From Kuschelorhynchus macadamiae (Eukaryota; Arthropoda; Insecta; Coleoptera; Curculionidae), in contig JAUTXW010003565.1 of the NCBI GenBank assembly GCA_030620095.1, positions 498,501 through 562,500 on the forward strand: a stretch of 64,000 nucleotides of DNA, given 5' to 3'. The position numbers were made by a program, and so were the translations under genes. Under the pieces are notes generated by a model. That model had not been told where the DNA came from. It made no database searches and saw only the letters and a program-made list of their open reading frames with translations. Position 1 is the stretch's first letter, and every line of letters begins with the position of its first letter. Positions 60,540-64,000 of this stretch are shown piece by piece.

Positions 60540-61412
60540 ACTAGAACTTTCCTGGCAATCGGTAAATTTCTTTACCCGGAACTTCCCTCATTGTGAATTA
60601 TTACTTTTATTGGGAAGAGTGAAGTTTGATCCAAGTTAGTTCAGTACATAGTCGCGTATATATCTCTTCATTTTTATTGGGCGCCATTTTGTTCCACCAT
60701 ATTGGATTCCTACTAATATGTTTACCATCTCCTTTCTACCTACGCCACACTTGACTTTGACAATTTAAAAAAAATCTTTTGTTTTTTTTACTGGATCCTA
60801 ACACCGAATAATACACCACTCTAATATAAAAACAAAAGGATTGTTAATAAAAACCATTTAGAAACCTAATATCTGGGAAATATCTGCGGACCAACGTAGT
60901 AGGTAAAAACTGATAATATGGGTTTCATGCAGGATATACAATCTATACTTATCATCTATATGTATCATGAAGATGCAACAATAAAGTAGCGAAACGTCGA
61001 CAATTTAAAAAAAAACATTTGTTTTTTTTGTACTGGATCCTAATCACAAATAATACACCACTCTAACATAAAAACAAGAGGATCGTTAACGAAAACCATT
61101 TAGAAACCTAATATCTGGGAAATCTCTGCGATTCAACGAAGTAGGTAAAGACTGAAAATATGTGTTTCATGCAGGATATAGAATCAATATATAATTCCTG
61201 AGGATGCAACAATAAAGTTTCGAAACGTCGGCAATTTAAAAAAGTCTTTGGTTTTTTTATTGGACTCTAACCCCAAATAATATACCATTCTAACATAAAA
61301 ACAAGAGGATCGTTAACGAAAACCATTTAGAAACTTAATATCTGGGAAATATCTGCGGTCAAACGGTATATGTAAAGACTAATAATATGGGTTTCATATG
61401 GAATCTACATAT

Positions 61413-61455
61413 GTGTCCTGAAGATGCAACAATAAAATTGCGAAACGTCGACTAT
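61413..61455 (+). ncRNA. Hammerhead-like motif, third unit
   Basis: CTGAAGA (61418-61424; position 7 of the core is free), an extra T, stem II GCAA/TTGC, GAAA, CGTC as the minimal palindromic stem III and cleavage site, and stem I GTC/GAC. The extra base before stem II departs from the textbook form. Confidence 0.55.
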
Positions 61456-61636
61456 TTGAAAATAGTCTTTTGTTTTTTTTACTGGGTTTTAAGCTCAGAT
61501 AATACACTACTCTAACTTAAAAAAAGGATTGTTAACGAAAACCATTTAGAAACTTAATATCTAGGTAATAAATGTGGAACACCGGAGTAAAAGTACTGAT
61601 AATATGGGTTTCATGCAGGATATAAGATCTATATAT

Positions 61637-61679
61637 GTGTTCTGAGGATGCAACAATTAAGTTGCGAAACATCGACAAT
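61637..61679 (+). ncRNA. Hammerhead-like motif, fourth unit
   Basis: CTGAGGA 61642-61648, extra T, perfect stem II GCAAC/GTTGC, GAAA, CATC, and stem I TGTT/GACA with one G-T pair. Units 1 (about 60967-60999) and 2 (about 61199-61231) have mismatches in stem II, and unit 1 lacks the core C. Confidence 0.5.
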
Positions 61680-62165
61680 TTAAAAAAATACTTTTACTGG
61701 ATCTTAACCCCAAATAATACACCACTCTAACAAACATTTTTTAACATTGTTCCGCTATAGTGGATTTTTACCAAAATATTATCAGACCATCCCCATATGA
61801 TCCTTAATTTTTGGTAAAAATTGCAAGTTAAGCGGGAAGTAGTATCTAAGCTATGTCGCGAACTGACACACAGACGGACCGACGAAATTGATAAAACATG
61901 TTTTTTGACATCTAGGGACGCTAAAACGTGAAAATATGTAAATCCTGAGAGGGTGATTTTCTTCACGATTAAAAAAAAATTTGAAGTCAATCGGATGAGT
62001 AGTTTTATAGCTACGCCGCGAACATATAGACAAATAGACAGACAGACGGAATTGAGAAAACATGTTTTTCTTCATCTAGGGACCCAGAAACGTGAAGATC
62101 TGAAAAAACCTCGGAGAGTGATTTTTTCACGATTACAATACTTTCCTTTTACGAGGGAAGTAAAA

Positions 62166-63064
62166 AGTGATACATATTAATATTGGTTATGTTATATGGG
62201 TGGTGGAATCCGTTACGAGGGAAGTGCCGGATAAAAGTCAATTTATCGATTTTTAATTATTTATTTTAGGAGATATATACTTTTGTAGTTTTTTTTAGAC
62301 TATAGCCTGACGAACGAGTCGTGGGCTACAGAAACTATGTGGGTTAAAAATATTCATTGCAAATATCAAAGGTTCCGACAAGTCGAATAAATCGGCATAA
62401 ATGCTTCTCAAAAGCACTCTAGGCGATGTGTTATTGTGCATTTTACGACTTGGTTTCTTCAGGCGTCGCAACCGAAGATCCATGCGTCACACTTTAGAAA
62501 ACTTCTAGACAAATGATATTTTTAACCGTATATATGCATAACACTATGCAGTACTCAGCTACGACTCTTCAAAAACAAAATGCTGTAGGGCTACAGAGTA
62601 AAAAATTCTTAAGCCTCTTGGCTGTCTGAGATCAGCTGGGCTTTAAATATTTGATTATCGTAAAAATGTATAATGTCCATATATTCAAATTCTTTTCATG
62701 TTTTATTCGTGGTTCTAGAGTTCATTCAAATAAATGGTAATTTGGCATACCTATGTAACTTCAGTGACAATTCCACGTCGGATTTAATTTAACAAGGACT
62801 ATTAAAATTTAATGATATTAAATATGGTACCATGTAGCTAGTCTGATGATAGAGCAAGAAGGTAGACATAGGAACTCCTCAACTACACAATATAACCCTG
62901 TCGTGTTTGGGCTTGTTTGATTTGTCTTGACAAGTACTATTCATTTTCTTTAACTTTTTAAAAATAAGTTTTTATTTATAAACTATTGAGCTAAGGAGTA
63001 AAAAATAATAAAAATTTGTAAATTCTGTGTTTATGTAAGTTTTATTGTTTTATACCGTATACAG
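62166..63064. other. No gene seen
   Basis: AT-rich. A somewhat less AT-rich part at 62295-62490 has no recognised frame. Confidence 0.45.
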
Positions 63065-64000
63065 TTTAAAAAATCGGTAAATCTCCTTTACCCTGAATTT
63101 CCCTCGTTATGCCTCTTTCGTTTTATTGAGAACAGTAAAGTGTAACCCAATTTAGTTTCGCACGTAGTCCTTTAATCTTTTTAATCATTTTTATTGGTCG
63201 CCATTTTATTCCACCATATTGGATTCGTACCAATATTACACCCATGCCAGACCTAAATTTTGGGCTTGATTTAAAATAAATTGAATATGTATTTTTTACA
63301 CTGATTTTTTAAGATCGGCATTTTGTATCGTCATGTTGAATTCGTAGTCAAACTCAAGTGAATTGAATACGAAGATTTTTTCAGCAGGATTTTTTAAAAA
63401 TTTAATTTGGCCTTCATTTTGTTGTGCCGTCTTAAATTCGTACCATAATTTTACCAACTCACCACTATATTACACTTAATGATTGTCCAACATTTGAAAT
63501 TAATCGACCGACAGGCACAAGAATGGAATTTAGAAAACATATTTTTTGACATCTAGGGACGCTAAAACGTATAGATATGTAAAACCTGGATTTTTTACGA
63601 TAACAAACGATTTGGTGGCATTTTGTACGGCTATCTTGAATTCGAGCACAGTTTTACCAGTTTCAAATTTAAAATCAACTTATTAAGCAGTTTTTTATTA
63701 TTTTTTTAATTTTAAATTTATAAAGCCGCCATTTTCGTTCGCCATCTTGGATTCGTACCGATATTTTGCTAGTTGATTTCTACGTAATAGTTAATTTTTG
63801 TGCAAGATTTGAAGCAAATTATATAAGAAGTTTTTTAGTAATAATTTTTGTTAACATTTGACCAGGCCGCAATTTCATTTAGCCATATTCGATTTTTACC
63901 AAAATGTTATCAGGTCATCCCCATATAATTTTTAATTTAAGTAGTTTTTTAGCTATGCATCGATCAATCAGACCGACGGAATTGAGAAAACATGATTTCC
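63065..64000 (-). repeat. Family A interspersed repeat, copy 8 (runs off the window)
   Basis: Reverse orientation: begins TTTACCCTGAATTTCCCTCG near 63090 and reaches the AATTGAGAAAACATG phrase at the window end, so its other terminus lies outside. Confidence 0.7.

Larger units (their letters stand above)
60759..61735 (+). repeat. 220-240-bp tandem array with hammerhead-like motifs
   Basis: The phrase GACAATTT (or GGCAATTT/GACTATTT) recurs at 60759, 60999, 61230, 61450 and 61674. Units share AATAATACACCACTCTAA, AATATCTGGGAAATATCT and GGGTTTCATGCAGGATAT. Each unit ends with CTGARGATGCAACAATAAA...GCGAAACGTCGAC or a decayed version. Related to the minimal hammerheads of Penelope pseudo-LTRs. Confidence 0.85.
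60540..62165 (-). repeat. Family A interspersed repeat, copy 7, interrupted by a tandem array
   Basis: Reverse orientation: left terminus TTACCCGGAACTTCCCTC near 60580, right terminus TTTTACGAGGGAAGTAAAA near 62150-62165. It is split at about 60759-61735 by the hammerhead-like array. Two GACAGACAGACGG-type stretches occur in the right part. Confidence 0.75.

Noticed and set aside
62305..62340. CTGACGA followed by GAAA as a possible hammerhead
   Set aside because: The intervening sequence cannot form a stem II next to the core.

Overview
This window looks like insect nuclear DNA, perhaps from a beetle. It is strongly AT-rich, has long (TA)n tracts, and contains no convincing intact host gene. 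Almost everything recognisable is mobile DNA at different stages of decay: an errantivirus-type LTR retrotransposon, three kinds of DDE transposase (a Tc1/mariner-like family with an N-terminal helix-turn-helix, a Mutator-like one, and a DUF7869-like one), two Penelope-like elements (PLEs), two non-LTR retrotransposons (LINEs), and a large set of non-coding repeats.

Region by region. 174-14092 is a nested block. The outer shell is a Tc1/mariner-superfamily transposon with ~325-bp terminal inverted repeats (TIRs) and TA target duplications. A young LTR retrotransposon (410-7987, identical 201-bp LTRs) sits inside its left TIR. A Mutator-like element (about 9194-12390) splits its transposase gene. 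A short element carrying a hammerhead-ribozyme core (12756-13592, 13-bp target duplication) sits near its right end. 16.6-20.3 kb holds a DUF7869-like transposase gene with at least one intron and subterminal repeats. 22.4-25.6 kb holds a mariner-like fragment and a decayed LINE with a 20-bp minisatellite tail. 28.6-31.8 kb holds a Penelope-like element with reverse transcriptase and GIY-YIG endonuclease between direct pseudo-LTRs. 34.6-37.6 kb holds a second, snapback Penelope element. 37.7-38.8 kb holds 3.7 nearly identical copies of a 278-bp repeat, each with a well-formed hammerhead ribozyme. 38.8-57 kb is mostly anonymous AT-rich sequence, copies of a ~1-kb non-coding repeat (family A), degenerate tandem arrays and two segmental duplications. 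57.8-60.3 kb holds a CR1/Jockey-like LINE. 60.76-61.74 kb holds a second tandem array with hammerhead-like cores, nested in family A, which then continues to the window end.

The unifying theme is self-cleaving-RNA motifs linked to Penelope-type retroelements. Four unrelated-looking families carry hammerhead cores or close variants: the 278-bp array, the PLE pseudo-LTRs, the 12.8-13.6 kb snapback element and the 60.8-61.7 kb array. Three of the four hammerhead-bearing insertions that could be placed abut (TA)n tracts. The most likely reading is an autonomous Penelope element plus non-autonomous, circular-RNA-forming retrozyme-like satellites that use its machinery. The 278-bp array is the best candidate for an active, undescribed unit. 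Cleavage and mobilisation are inferred, not shown.
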